A stretch of 64,000 nucleotides of DNA from the NCBI GenBank assembly GCA_977006965.1, contig OZ345364.1, forward strand, positions 682,001 to 746,000, read 5' to 3'. The number at the start of each line of letters is the position of its first letter. Within the stretch, counting starts at the first letter, position 1. A program made the position numbers and the translations under genes. This stretch comes from Phymatolithon calcareum (Eukaryota > Rhodophyta > Florideophyceae > Hapalidiales). The notes beneath the pieces were generated by a model that worked only from the letters and a program-made list of their open reading frames with translations, made no database searches and was not told the DNA's origin. Below are positions 31,455 through 42,014 of the stretch, piece after piece.

Positions 31455-31580
31455 TTTTATTGCAATTTTTTCTAAAGCCCCGCAGTCATACGAATATACG
31501 GGCAGGGCTTCCTCAGGTGCTGCCCTCGCTAGGGCGGCTCTACTCTTATGTCTGGCATTCGTTCTGGGACCCTAGCATGT
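31455..31580 (-). repeat. A-family LINE 3' UTR fragment
   Basis: AAAGCCCCGCAGTCATACG, then GGGCAGGGCTTCCTCAGGTGC, resembles the reversed A-family terminus at 2713-2760 (AAAGCCCCACAGACTTCCG, GGGGCGAGGCTTCCTC). Divergent and short. Confidence 0.5.
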
Positions 31581-31629
31581 GAGGTATAATCGAGCTGCTC
31601 CGGCTGCTTTCCGGGATCAAAACACCATT

Positions 31630-32399
31630 ACACTTGAGAGAAACTATTTCCAAAACAAGGGAAGTATGAAACTTCAAAGAACTATAATGGGCTAGTCAGG
31701 ATTTTGACACGATGCTGCAACAAGAACAGTTCGCGGCCCCTTCAAACATATACAGGAAGGCAATCCACGCGCTAACTCCAAGAAATACTGTTAGAAAAGA
31801 GAGGGCGCCCGTCTCGAAGCAAAATCGTTGAGGGACCTGCTCTTTAAAGACGAAGGAGAAGGCTTGGAGGCGAGCAGAAAGAGGAATATTCCTTATGATA
31901 TTCCCGGGTCTACTCCCGCCATCATCAGACTACCGAAAGCACGTCACCGCCAATTGGCGATTAAATGGGCATTCGGACGTTTTCCCCCATTGAGTACCAC
32001 ACTTCTGGAAGACAAATTCGGTGAAATCGTACCAACTCTCATGAACAAGCTCGAAGTGTACCTTCAAAGATATCGACTAACAGAAGAGGATACTAGTGAG
32101 ACTGAAAAGGCACTTGACAAAGTACTATTCCTCACAATCGTCTTTTATGACGACATGGAATAGACCAAGACAAAATAGAACGGCGACGCTGAGATTCCTA
32201 CGAACAGGACAAGTGGGCTCTAAGCTTTTCCCTCCACCTTCTCTGGAGGAGGGTTTTTGCAGCTAGGGCTACGACGATAGCAACGAGCTTTTGCGGGCTT
32301 TAACGGAGCTACCAAGGTAGTAGCATCTGAAACGCATCTCCCTTACAGTCTTATGAGTGTTTCTGAGGGCGTTTAATAAATTCAAAATTCAAAAAAAAG
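31630..32399 (+). pseudogene. A-family LINE C-terminal ORF and 3' end
   Basis: The frame at 31828-32163 begins without an ATG. It has ASRKRNIPYDIPGSTPAI, then LPKARHRQL and AFGRFPPLSTT, and ends SETEKALDKVLFL. It aligns throughout with the last 150 residues of the copy at 3924-4866. Before 31828 the frame is broken by stops but still recognisable (GPFKHIQ). The 3' UTR 32222-32397 is nearly identical to the inverted copy at 29942-30119, and ends TTTAATAAATTCAAAATTC plus A's. Confidence 0.75.
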
Positions 32400-32560
32400 A
32401 AGAAAGAGAAAAATGTCGTACGGCAAACATTCCGGCCATCCTCAGATTTGTCAAGTTGCAACATCGACAGCTGGACGTAAAATACGCAAGCGGCGGATGT
32501 AGCGCCAAGCAAACTAGTGCTCGGCGTACACAAAGAAAGACAAGAATAGAGTGAGACAGC
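32400..32560 (+). repeat. Older A-family LINE fragment
   Basis: Immediately downstream of the previous LINE, a frame reads IPAILRFVKLQHRQLDVKYA then SGG, another copy of the H-R-x-L...G-R-F-P region with the end mutated. It suggests one A-family LINE inserted into or beside an older one. Confidence 0.55.
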
Positions 32561-33557
32561 AAAAGAAAAGTGTGGAACGTCACGGTTTGAAGATTAATCT
32601 TGAGCCTGGCGATGTGTCGAAGGACAAGTGACCGCCACGACTGACCGAACGGTACCACCTGTCGACGGGCAGCAGAGGTACGTTCCCTTGCGCTCTTGCA
32701 AAATCCCTGTTCTGGGCCTACAGGTATGAGGCACTCGAAGGAATTTAGGACTTAGTCCTGCATGAATCACGTTTACTGTGACCTGAGCTGTTGTGTTGGT
32801 TGTACTTGGTTGTGTCTTCCTTCTCCCAATCTGCTAACCCTTTCCTATCTGCCCAGAACATCCCAAAATATTTAGAGAACTTGCTATCCTTCAACATCAC
32901 AACACAAACACTAAACGTAGACTGCTGAATTGCACTCCAAGAAATAGAATTATTTCTTGGGCTGTAATCATTGGATTCCTACTCTTGTTCTCTTCCAGCA
33001 TCTCACATAGTTCGACATGACATTAAATTCCAGGACAACGAAGATTAGTTCGACAAAAAGCGGGAGAGACTTTTCGTTTAGCGGAAGAGACGGAATGTGA
33101 CCGACGAAAAAGACACACCCCAAAAGGCCTAAACCGGAATAAACGGTGTTGCGTCCTCGGAGCACACTTCCCAGATTTACGACTGAGTGAGCTCGACGAG
33201 GAAAAGTTGCACGCGGATCTAGGCGTGATAGTTGGGACTCTGCCTGATATGGAGTCCGTGTATGGATGTCCTGGGACCGAGCTCCGACGCGTATTATTTT
33301 TAGTATTCCGGACTTTCGTGCAATAAGCAATACGAATTCAACGCTCTGTAAGCCCGCAATAATAACGGCAATAGTCAGTGGGCTCGCAATAGAGATTTTA
33401 TACGGAACTCGGAAAGTCAGGGCGCAGCTCCTCACAAGAACTATTCTATCATCAAATTATCGAACTAACCTATAAGCATTCTTCAGCGTACTCTTCTTCG
33501 TAAACATCGTGTGCATTGCTCAACTCATCGGTACGGTCAGAACGAGCACATTTGATA
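32561..33557. other. Stretch with no recognised gene
   Basis: Contains a 10-bp-arm hairpin CCAAGAAATA/TATTTCTTGG (32937-32960). There are two or three open frames up to 155 codons without recognisable domains. Nothing else is supportable. Confidence 0.45.
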
Positions 33558-33565
33558 GCCTCACT

Positions 33566-33893
33566 CAAAGCATTGGAATTATTTATTTATTTTTATTCTT
33601 TTCTCGAAAAGTGTCGAGAATAAATAATTTTATTGTTGAACGCAGAAGCAATAAATTATTGTATTCAAGTTCAGTGAGGTATAAATAACTGGTTATTCCC
33701 CGAATTATTAGATCCTTCTTGCTACTTTCTGTCGCGATAGAATAACCGGATCGAAAAAATGAGGAGTCCGATACAATAATTGTCGCAACCACGACGATCT
33801 CAATAAATACAATAAATATGCGACACTCAGGAATAAATTATTGGAACAATAATTTAAATAATTACAATAGCAATTATTTTTTCCAATGCTTTG
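33566..33893 (-). mobile_element. hAT MITE, copy 2 (328 bp)
   Basis: Nearly identical to 30193-30519 in opposite orientation, with the same CAAAGCATTGGAA ends. The flanks are not direct repeats: the left flank is GCCTCACT and the right begins GTGAGTGAGGC, which contains the left flank inverted. The insertion sits right at the 3' end of the hAT transposase relic that follows. Confidence 0.9.
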
Positions 33894-35400
33894 GTGAGTG
33901 AGGCCCTCACTCACCAATTGTTCATTCCAGAATGGCTCATTGATTTTCAGGAATATCAGGGATTCAAACAGATGAGGCGACATTGACCGCCGCCGTACCG
34001 TGAGCGCGTGCTTCGCAATGCTCCAAATCCGCTCGACTTCAGCCACAGAGCCAAGTACGAAATCGCGCTTGATGTATTGTGGGTTCGGGTCTTCTTTCTT
34101 CCGAAGTTTAGCTAGCCTTTCTTGCATAGCGGAACTCGTTACTCCTTCAGGGTTCCCTCCGGTGTTTGGAGATGGTGTAGATGTAGGTAAATGAAAATCA
34201 ACTACGGTAGCCTCCTCTTGTTTTGTCAAATGCTGAATTCAGCCCCTTTTGATTTTGATAATGGCTGACGCAAACTTCGGGTTCGGCACAATTACGGTAT
34301 CTGCCGAGATGTATTTCGTTCCCAATTCGCACTAGTACAGAGCAGCATCACGTTTGGTCTTGTCCTCACGAACAGAATCGATTAGCAAATCCAAATCTTC
34401 GTGGCACGATGCCAATGTGTGACCATGCGTTTTTAGTGAGCGAGACATTACATCTTTTTCCGCCATCATTTTCATGTACTTTCGAACCTTGTTAGCGAAG
34501 CCAGTACCATGTACAACTGTGAGATTTACGTCGGACGAACTGCTCACATCAATCAGCTCATCACGCATTTTGTCGAATAGACGCAATGTGTTATACTTAC
34601 ATGACTAATGTGTGCGACTATACATGATCGGGCGACATTCGGTAAGTTTAAGGCGGAGGGCGGGATTCTTCAGTTGTTTTGCTTCCTTCATGGTATCGTG
34701 AACAGTTTCAATTGTCTTTTTCATGTCATGTCGTTCACTTCGAGGTTTAACGAGTGACTTGTCCAACCCATGAATGGCTTCCTGCAGATACGAACCACCT
34801 TCAGATTTGTGTTGGTGTTGTCGCTGATCAGGCAGACGCACCACTCGTCGAAATCTTGCCCATAGAACGCAAAGAACTTGCTGAAAAACTCAACGTGAGT
34901 TTCGTCGTTGAAAGCGGCGGTTTCCCAGTCACCTTCTTCGTCATCGCTATAGTCCGTTACGACTTTTCTCATCGGTGACAGCGCTAGCAGTACCAACCGC
35001 AGACGGTACTCGAGAATAGACTTGCCTTTCGATTGAGTAGTAACAGGTGTGCAGTAGGAAGCAATGGCTGCCACATAATGAGTGTCCGCGCAAGACCATC
35101 CATCAAACAGTAGAGCACCGAGGGTATTCCTCATTTTCTGCGCTATACGGTGCTCAACCAACAACAAGAGCTTGAAAATCACGGCCACGACAGTTTTGCA
35201 TGCCAGCGGTACATTGAACCGAGAGAATCGACAGTACTCTCCATCTTGGAAGATGGATATCGGCGCATTCTCCACATTGACAAGTCGAAAGTATCAATAC
35301 ATTGCCATCTCGTACGCGGAAAGCGCGATTCGTGCAAAATTGTAATGTATCGAACTACGTCGGCGTTCGGAATCCGCCAGCGCTTCATTGTACAACCGAA
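33894..35400 (-). pseudogene. hAT-superfamily transposase relic with dimerisation domain
   Basis: From the 5' side (35275 downward): VVAVIFKLLLLVEHRIAQKM, then LLFDGWSCADTHY (first catalytic Asp), then VEFFSKFFAFYGQDFDEW and LISDNTNTN (second Asp). At 34332-34590 is a charged helical stretch. The C-terminus at 33894-34229 reads DFVLGSVAEVERIWSIAKHA and MSPHLFESLIFLKIN, the hATC dimerisation signature. Segments sit in different frames with stops between, so it is dead. No BED finger was found upstream. A homologous relic lies at 62.5-63.4 kb. Confidence 0.8.
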
Positions 35401-35550
35401 CTATAGTTGACCCTTGCGCTTTCGGGTCCTAACCGTGTCCCTAGCAGTTGTTCAGTTTGCATACGGATTGCTGAATCCTTTTTGCTCCAGGAACGCGATT
35501 GTTGACGAAGGAAAACCATCTTTCAGACATCGGTACTTCACGAAATCTCT

Positions 35551-36140
35551 CTAGATTTGCCGGCCACTTGACGTGTCGAGAACAGAGCGCATTTCGCGTC
35601 CCAAAATCTTCATCAACTGCTGGATAATGCCCTGAGGGACTCCGCGGTTGATCAGAAGCCGTGTATTCTCCTCATCGCCCGCAATAGAGACCCATGACGG
35701 TTTCAGAAGGTATTTGATCATCTCGGCGATATCCGGGGGTAGACATTCGTAGACTCGGCGCATAACAATGTTGCGCGGGAATCAGTCGTAAGTCCAGGAC
35801 AGCGGCGAAGCGGTGACCTCTCCTCATTGTGCTAGTTGACATCAGGATCGCAATTTCAGTCCCCTCGTTCTTCTGGAATTCCAATTGGAATCGGTGGAAT
35901 TTGTAGCGTTGACGTATAGCAGCGTCCATCGCCGCATCTATGTTTTTCCTGACTTGGTTTAATAGCGAAATTGGTCTGTAGTTTCCTGGAACGTGCGCCG
36001 GCCCTTTTATGTGAATAGGGATTGGCGTTGCTCGGCGGTATGGGATAAACATTTGAGCCGCTTCATATCCGTTACGGGATATACTCATGTTGTTGAGATG
36101 TACGCATGAAAGATGTAGGGTAAATCGCAGCCGATCTCTG
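35551..36140 (-). pseudogene. LINE reverse transcriptase, fingers/palm relic
   Basis: One frame reads VPGNYRPISLLNQVRKNID, then FHRFQLEFQKNEGTEIAIL and RFAAVLDL (RT blocks 1-2 and the first catalytic Asp). A second frame continues LPPDIAEMIKYLLKPSW and INRGVPQG (RT block with the RGVPQG turn). The frameshift between them and the lack of a FADD block show decay. Upstream minus-strand frames to about 36600 may be earlier parts of the same ORF. Which of families A-C it belongs to is unclear. Confidence 0.75.
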
Positions 36141-36599
36141 ATACAGCGGTTCAGGTGTTCGCGCCATTATGGAGAAGTGGCAGGGCAGTGAGACAATTAC
36201 TTGCCGAGTCGGGGGTGGCTCGAAAGTTCTCCTAAAGGTCGTGCGTTTCGTTTGAACTACGAGGGTCAACCCGCAGTTTCGGATTGACAAGCGTATCGGA
36301 GAAGATGTCATGAAGGTCGGAAATATACAGCAGGGACCAATTTGAATAATAAGACTGGTGGACAAGAAACCAGTGAATGTTTTCACCACTGTACATGAAA
36401 AACTTGACTGCCTTGTTCCGGTTTCTCAAAGCTGAATAGGAAAGAGATATCACAGCAAAGAATTTCGCCCATTGATGAGGATCAAAGAATCCGATGGCTT
36501 CCTCGAGTTTTCCTGGACTATAAGGAATTGATGGGAGGAGATAATCAAATGGATCAGCTTCCCGCGTACTGTCATCACGAGAGGCGGATTCAAAAGGGG

Positions 36600-37509
36600 G
36601 CAAGTGCAAATTGCTCTTTTCATTCGTAGCAAACTCTCTAGTGCTCTATTGCACGGCTCTCTTACATGATCAACTTCCCGCAATTTTTTGTTTCTAGCGT
36701 GTTCGAAAAAAGAAAAAATTGTCCTCGCATTGCGGTGAAGATTACTTCCAGCGGGAAATGTGATCCGTAACCAAATCTGCAAGCCCTCTATGTCGAGAAA
36801 ACTCTACCAAACGCGGTAGAACAGGTCGGGCACCTCAGGACGATTATTCCCGGTGCCTCGCTCGCAGAACCGGCGCGTGGCGGCACATTGGTAGTGCGGG
36901 CCGTACGCGTGAACTGCTTATTGAGCGGGTGGCACCTCCCAGGCGTACTCGGTTACAGGGGGAGACGGTGTGTGAAGTGGGATGTGTGTACTTGTACTTG
37001 ATTCCGATTTGCCGAGTTTAATGAGGTGGGAAACTGTTCTAGCTTATATAGTATCCATCTACAGGGGGAGCTCGAGACTGATTTGGCTTAGACTGTCGTC
37101 TAATGCGGACAGTGAACCGCACGCTAATCGAGATGTTTCGGTTCGCATCGTATGCGTGCCGTTAGGTGCTAGCAATTTAGCGTAAGCTTTGTAGCTAGTC
37201 TCGAGAGCTGTGCTCGGTGTTCTGCACAGCGAGCTCTTGTTTCGGTTAAGTTTTCTGTAGGCTATTGTCGGCATGCAATCGACAATATTGATTATCTTCT
37301 CGTCTTGAACGTCAATCACGGGTGGTCGTTGCTTGACCGTTGACTGGCTCGATGAGGGTGTGCCAGGCTGCGCACATATAACCGATAGATGAACGGTTCA
37401 TTGTCGCGGGAGCACTGTGTGCCTGGCTGACGATCGATGAGAGATGATAGCTACTTCTCGCAGGATCGAATCTGCGACAATTTACGTCATCTAAATCGAA
37501 TAGGCATAT
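36600..37509. other. Stretch with no recognised gene
   Basis: Mixed composition, with no motif-bearing frame, terminal repeat or RNA gene that I can support. Confidence 0.4.
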
Positions 37510-38125
37510 TTGTGCACTAATAGCATCACTTTGCTTGTACCTTCCCGCGCAGCGCACCAAATCGCCCCAAACCTTCTCACCGGGGGCACTTGCACATGGA
37601 AAAGAAGAGCACGAACTGTTGAACGTCCCAGCGAAGAGGGTCGTGGAAGGAAAGGTTACACTCAATGGTGAGAAATTGCGAATCTATTGGGCATGGAGCG
37701 AGACGGAGAAGGCCAAAAAACGCAAAATCGCCGTAGATATGAGCGAGAGTCCAAACCCCGTAGTCCAAATCAAATCGAGAAAACATAGACTTTGGGCAGT
37801 CAAATGGTTTTTCGGTCGCTTCCCTCCGCGAAATCCCTCGGCATATATCGACAACTACGACGAACTAGCAGCGATGCTGCTGGAAACCCTTCAACTCAAC
37901 CTAACGCGATCTATGGTTGCGTTAGGCATCTATGAATGATAGAACAGAAGAGGAAGTGAAACAAGCGATGGACAAATTAATGATGCTAGAAAGCGAGATG
38001 CAAGAGGAGATGATGGTGTTATGATGAAGGTGCTATGCTGTAGTCTTCCCTGGAAGGCTTGCAGCGCAATGCGAAGCTGCTCTGGTGTCGGCGTGCACCG
38101 GCGTTGAGGGCTTCTTAAATAAAAA
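37510..38125 (+). pseudogene. A-family LINE C-terminal ORF relic
   Basis: The frame at 37535-37939 has KSRKHRLWAVKWFFGRFPP, a variant of the family's H-R-x-L...G-R-F-P motif, followed by a leucine-rich end. After a frameshift the charged tail EEEVKQAMDKLMML continues. It terminates near CTTCTTAAATAAAAACC at about 38125. Divergent, so an older copy or a related subfamily. Confidence 0.6.
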
Positions 38126-38184
38126 CCTACTATTCCCCTCCCCACATGGAGAAGGACGGGAAATAGTCTACATAAACATCTATT

Positions 38185-38400
38185 TTTGCAGTACGAGAGG
38201 GTTAACAACGGAAAAGGCATTTGTCTCCCTAATACTCTACAGATTCACCATAATTGATAATACAGAAAACGACGAATCCCGTATTAGGAACAAGGCGATG
38301 TTCTAGAATGAACAAGTTCCGAAAAGCCGCTCCCCTGCAGTCTGAGGAGTGATACTGAGGGCTTTTAAATAAACAACAGTTGCTAAAAAACGTCTCCTCA
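38185..38400 (+). repeat. A-family LINE 3' end
   Basis: Encodes TTEKAFVSLILYRFTIIDN then ENDES, followed by a 3' UTR matching 3310-3507 and 44080-44207, with the end GGCTTTTAAATAAACAAC. It adjoins the previous LINE directly. Confidence 0.65.
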
Positions 38401-38893
38401 TCCACCTCTTGCTGCAGCTGGACTAGAGAACAGTGAGGAGTCACTGAGGATCACCAGAACGTTAGCTGAAGCGATTGCGCAGAGTTACTTTGAAGAACTT
38501 CAAGCTCTGGCACTATTTAGGGGATTTTGCCGGAGACTGTGTAGTCTTCCGCCCAGAGGGAAGTATGGCAGCTAGCTGCGGGCATATTTGAATTGTGGCC
38601 TAAATTGACATTGGAAGAGTGCTTCTAACCTTCTCTGCTTTCAGTAGCTCTTATAGGGCAGTCTGGTTTCTGATTTTTGCTCGTGTTCGGTGTAAACGTC
38701 TTGTACAGAGAATTCTTGTAGGTGAACAGACAAAATATTGAAAAGTGAAGTTTGACGAAAAGACAAAATTTTAACTTAGTATTGCTCACATTTGCAAAAT
38801 TTTATGGCTGAGACATAATACATATTCTACGAGCAATTGAAATTCCGAATCTACAAATATTCTTTGGCCATAGTATGCCCAACAACAATGAGC
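38401..38893. other. 3' flank of the membrane-protein gene
   Basis: No ORF with a recognisable domain. It presumably includes the 3' UTR of the gene ending at 38894. A polyadenylation signal cannot be assigned with confidence. Confidence 0.4.
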
Positions 38894-39895
38894 TCACGCT
38901 GATTCTTCTTGTGCTTGTTTCAGCATGAAGTACGGACCAAGGAAGCTGACCATCATCACCAATCCGTTGTGAAGAGAGGCGCCAGCAGCAGGCCCCGCAG
39001 AATTGGGATCTGCCGCAAGGAACCCAAGTTGTCCAATGGTATAATGCACATACACAGCCAAGAAGACGAAGAAGGAGCTGACCGCGTACTGTCGAACCAT
39101 TTGCGTGCGTCCAGAGATTGAAATAATAACGCCGAGAAGTGGCCACAGAAGCATGATCAGCCCGGTGATGAGAAGATAGACGGGAATACGACCAACGTTC
39201 GGGGGCGCAGCGAACGGGGCAGACGTGAGTCCCCCACCAATACCTGAAATGACGACACATGCAGTCAGGATGACCCAAAGTCCGGCAAGGGCAAAGTTAA
39301 TGTTCCAGAAAATGGCACGCATCTTGGCACCCGAGCGTTGCTTGAGGAAATCACGTTCAGTACTGAATGCAATAAGGCGTGCCATGAAGACGAACTGTCC
39401 GCCTTGAAGAGCGAGACAAAATGCGAGCGAGGTCATGATGCCCATGACGCCAATGAACTTGGAGGCGCCCACTGTGAGGCCGGGAATCATAGGCTTGACG
39501 AATTTCGAGATTGTGATACTCGGGATGAGGAAGACATAGTCGATGAAGACATACCAGCCGAGAATGTTTTGGGTTGCGATCAGTGCGAAAGTGAGTGTTC
39601 TATTGTAATAGCCAAGCACGCCAGCTGCTAGACCGACGCAGAGCCCGAATAATCCGAATATGACCTCGAAGAGTCCACCGAGAAATTGCGCTGCGAATCG
39701 ATTGGGACTTGTGCTGGAAAACAGAGCAGGTGCGGATGGGGTGCCGTGCTGAACGAAGCGGACGACACCCTCGTTTGCCACGAGAATTGACCACAATGCA
39801 AGCAGGAAGGAGGCCTCAAGGAACTCGCGGTGGTCGTCAGATTTGTGCTTTTGGAGAGCTGGGTCCTCGACATCGGTTACGAAGTGGTCAGACAT
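38894..39895 (-). CDS. Eight-segment integral membrane protein, family not recognised
   Basis: Intron-free, 333 residues from ATG 39895. A slightly longer frame to 39907 begins with TTG and was not used. Hydrophobic segments lie at about residues 27-46, 71-94, 101-125, 145-170, 193-216, 237-260, 268-292 and 307-326, so probably eight membrane passes. The N-terminus is hydrophilic and acidic-basic, and there is no signal peptide. Conserved-looking features include NEGVVRF after segment 1 and N-rich or aromatic turns (QNILGWYVFIDY) in segment 3. It lacks the NPAPLGL motif of GPR1/FUN34/YaaH acetate transporters, and I cannot place it in a transporter family. Codon use and integrity indicate a real host gene. 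It faces the same way as the lipase-like gene 2.6 kb away, too far to imply co-regulation. Confidence 0.85.
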   Translation of the reverse strand: MSDHFVTDVEDPALQKHKSDDHREFLEASFLLALWSILVANEGVVRFVQHGTPSAPALFSSTSPNRFAAQFLGGLFEVIFGLFGLCVGLAAGVLGYYNRTLTFALIATQNILGWYVFIDYVFLIPSITISKFVKPMIPGLTVGASKFIGVMGIMTSLAFCLALQGGQFVFMARLIAFSTERDFLKQRSGAKMRAIFWNINFALAGLWVILTACVVISGIGGGLTSAPFAAPPNVGRIPVYLLITGLIMLLWPLLGVIISISGRTQMVRQYAVSSFFVFLAVYVHYTIGQLGFLAADPNSAGPAAGASLHNGLVMMVSFLGPYFMLKQAQEESA

Positions 39896-40325
39896 AATGA
39901 GTGGCAAGGATGGAAGAGGTCAACAGACGGTATTTGAGGTTCCGATGATTTGTCGGAAATTGTAGCTGATAGATGGAGTTGTGGGCGTTCAAATAGGATA
40001 GGCGAGGTTTCGAAGAACCTAAAGAGCGAGGTGTGAGAGAAATCAAGACTTGTCTAGAATGATGTCACATGGGAGGACCAAGAGCTGCAAATTTGGTGCA
40101 AAAGAGTGTCTGGGCGAAATTGCTGATGTCAAAACATGCATCGCATGAACGCTAGGCTCACCAAGAAACTCTTTGCCTCAATAGTTTCTACATGTTCTCA
40201 ATCCTATACTCACCATTACAGCCGCTAATTACTTTATTTTGTGCACATTTCTCTTTTCGTTTCTACTTTCTGGACTGTAATGAAATACACCGATGCAGAT
40301 TGAAGCGCTGATTCACACCTCGAGG
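39896..40325 (-). promoter_or_regulatory. Upstream region of the membrane-protein gene
   Basis: Contains the 5' UTR and presumably the promoter. Just before the ATG the coding strand is pyrimidine-rich (CCTCTTCCATCC). No TATA box or other site can be assigned. Confidence 0.35.
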
Positions 40326-40329
40326 TTCA

Positions 40330-40412
40330 TCGCAAACAGGCACACCCGGGATTCGAACCGAGGACCTTTCTCTTCGCCGCATATGCGCACTCCCCGGAGG
40401 CAGTTTAACCAT
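40330..40412 (-). repeat. tRNA-derived SINE-like repeat, copy 2
   Basis: In minus sense: GGTTAAACTGCCTCC, GTGCGCATATGCGG, then CCTCGGTTCGAATCCCGGG and TGTGCCTGTTTGCG. GGTTCGAATCC is a perfect pol III B box. It is about 85% identical to 24490-24580. It follows directly after the (AATG)n-tailed end of the LINE at 40440. Confidence 0.6.
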
Positions 40413-40885
40413 TCATTCATTCATTTTGCGTATTCCCCTTGTGGGGCTAACAACACTTTGAGGACCTAAGCTTCTTCCATTCTAATCTATTTGCTGCGAG
40501 TTTGACTGCTACTTGGACGTCGAGGTCCGGGACGTCGCCAAAGATTGACTCTGGGGTTGGTCAGACGCAGTGAAGTACCACTTGACGAACCATTTGTTAG
40601 CGACTTTCGTCCTTCCTAAGGATGTGTCCGATCCAACGCCATCGTATGTCTCTGGCGCACAGTACCACATCGATAGTGGCGTCCCTAGACTCGTCGGCAA
40701 TTGGTCTTCCCGATATTCTGGACAACATCATGGCGCCTGAGGATCTGAGTTTTTTCCGAACATTTTAAGTTAGCTTCTATGATTTGCAACCGTAGAGGAG
40801 AGTTAATAGGACAGAGGAGCGCAGGATACGTAATCGGAGATCCTGGGATAGGATCTTGTACGGGCAGTTAAACCACTATAGGGAT
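40413..40885 (-). pseudogene. CR1/RTE-like LINE C-terminal relic with (AATG)n tail
   Basis: One minus-strand frame reads TLLYGCKS, VRKKLRSSG, then DIRWRWIGHILRKDESR. The WRWIGHILRKD block is the classic end of many LINE RT proteins (RLRWLGHVLRM-type). Stops interrupt it. The 3' end is AAAATGAATGAATGAATGG, a microsatellite tail. The last ~130 bases recur at 59150-59290. Distinct from families A-C. Confidence 0.75.
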
Positions 40886-40889
40886 ATTT

Positions 40890-41779
40890 GATGATTTAAT
40901 TTTGAGAGCTCCCAAGCCTCACCTTGGAGCAATGGGGCAGCTCTTGCGATAATCTCTACGCTAAAGTCGTCTGGCTACTCAAAACGTTCTTGATTCGTAA
41001 TTCTCTCCCAACAAGAGCTCCTGTGAGTCTCTTGCACTCAAACTCAATTTCTACACTCATCTTCGACGACGCTAGTGTCACAAATTCGAGGTCGGGAATA
41101 ATCGCTGTCGAGAAGACAAGAAACAACGGGTCTCAAGTGGCTCCATCTCGCACATTGCCGCCTGTTTCTCATAGCAAGACAGTAAATTCGGAGACAGTCT
41201 AACTGGCTCGGGATGAGCGCCGATTCATACTCCAGCGCCGATGACCAGATTCGGAATGGTATAAATGCGACAGCACCCGAGCACAGCATTGTATCGGAAG
41301 GCAGTCGGAATAAGAATCACCAAGTCTTGGTCGGCTCAGTGCTCCTTCCGGGAGCACATGGAGAGAAGTGGCTGGTGTAGGCGTCTCGCCATGCCCGGTC
41401 CCCGTTTGGGAAACCAGCGGTCATAACGGATCACTAAGACTAACTGGTGTGTGGCGACATTCTTGAACAGCACGTGGACCTTCGCGAGGTTCTACAACCC
41501 TGAGCGTGCGAAAGGTAATACACTCTCTTTGTTCTAAACTGTTAATTGCCGTTTTGCGACAGCTAGAGTACGTTGTAAGGCGACTAGTTCGATCAGAGCG
41601 GTAATCCCACAATAAGCACCTAACACTGATTTCTTCCAAAGGGGTGCTCGGTTGAATGTCAACCTTAGGCACCTTAAACGTGTTGTTCTTTCTCCTATGT
41701 AAAGGATCCCTGGTAGCTTGTCTTCAATAGGAATCTTCAAAACCACAATACCACAGGTGTGAGCATCATACATGTTCAT
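40890..41779 (-). pseudogene. B-family LINE relic interrupted by a solo LTR
   Basis: The 3' end is the hairpin at 40905-40944, then C-terminal codons. After an interruption at 41076-41561, the frame continues upstream as IELVAL, FNRAPLWKKSVLGAYCG and RTTRLRCLRL (41540-41779). Sequence on both sides matches the uninterrupted copy at 1268-1760 across the break (GACGCTAG/AGTACGTT). It starts near 41779. Confidence 0.75.
41071..41566. mobile_element. Solo LTR (486 bp) with 5-bp TSD GCTAG
   Basis: The insert 41076-41561 starts TGTCACAAA and ends GCGACA (reversed TGTCGCAAAA), i.e. TG...CA with short imperfect inverted ends. GCTAG flanks both sides exactly (41071-41075 and 41562-41566). Removing the insert and one GCTAG restores the sequence of other B-family LINE copies. 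No retroelement genes are inside, so it is a recombination-derived solo LTR. It is unlike the copia LTR. Confidence 0.8.
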
Positions 41780-42014
41780 CCTTCGAAAGCGCTACGCGCA
41801 GCACAAATTGATAATGATCTGGACCGACCTGCATACATCCGCCTCTGTCGTCTAACTTTCTACAAAGTTAACCAGTTTCTGTACTGTAGAGTCCAACAGC
41901 ATTTCGAGCACGAAAGTGTTGTTCTTCCCGAATGCAATGACCGTAAAATAATAGTTTGCACTTGGCACTGAGTGCTCCTTCGCGCTTCCACAGAAAGAGA
42001 CCTGGACAATTAGT

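Noticed and set aside
38894-39895. GPR1/FUN34/YaaH acetate transporter
   Set aside because: Hydrophobic layout is superficially similar, but there are eight segments instead of six and no NPAPLGL motif.
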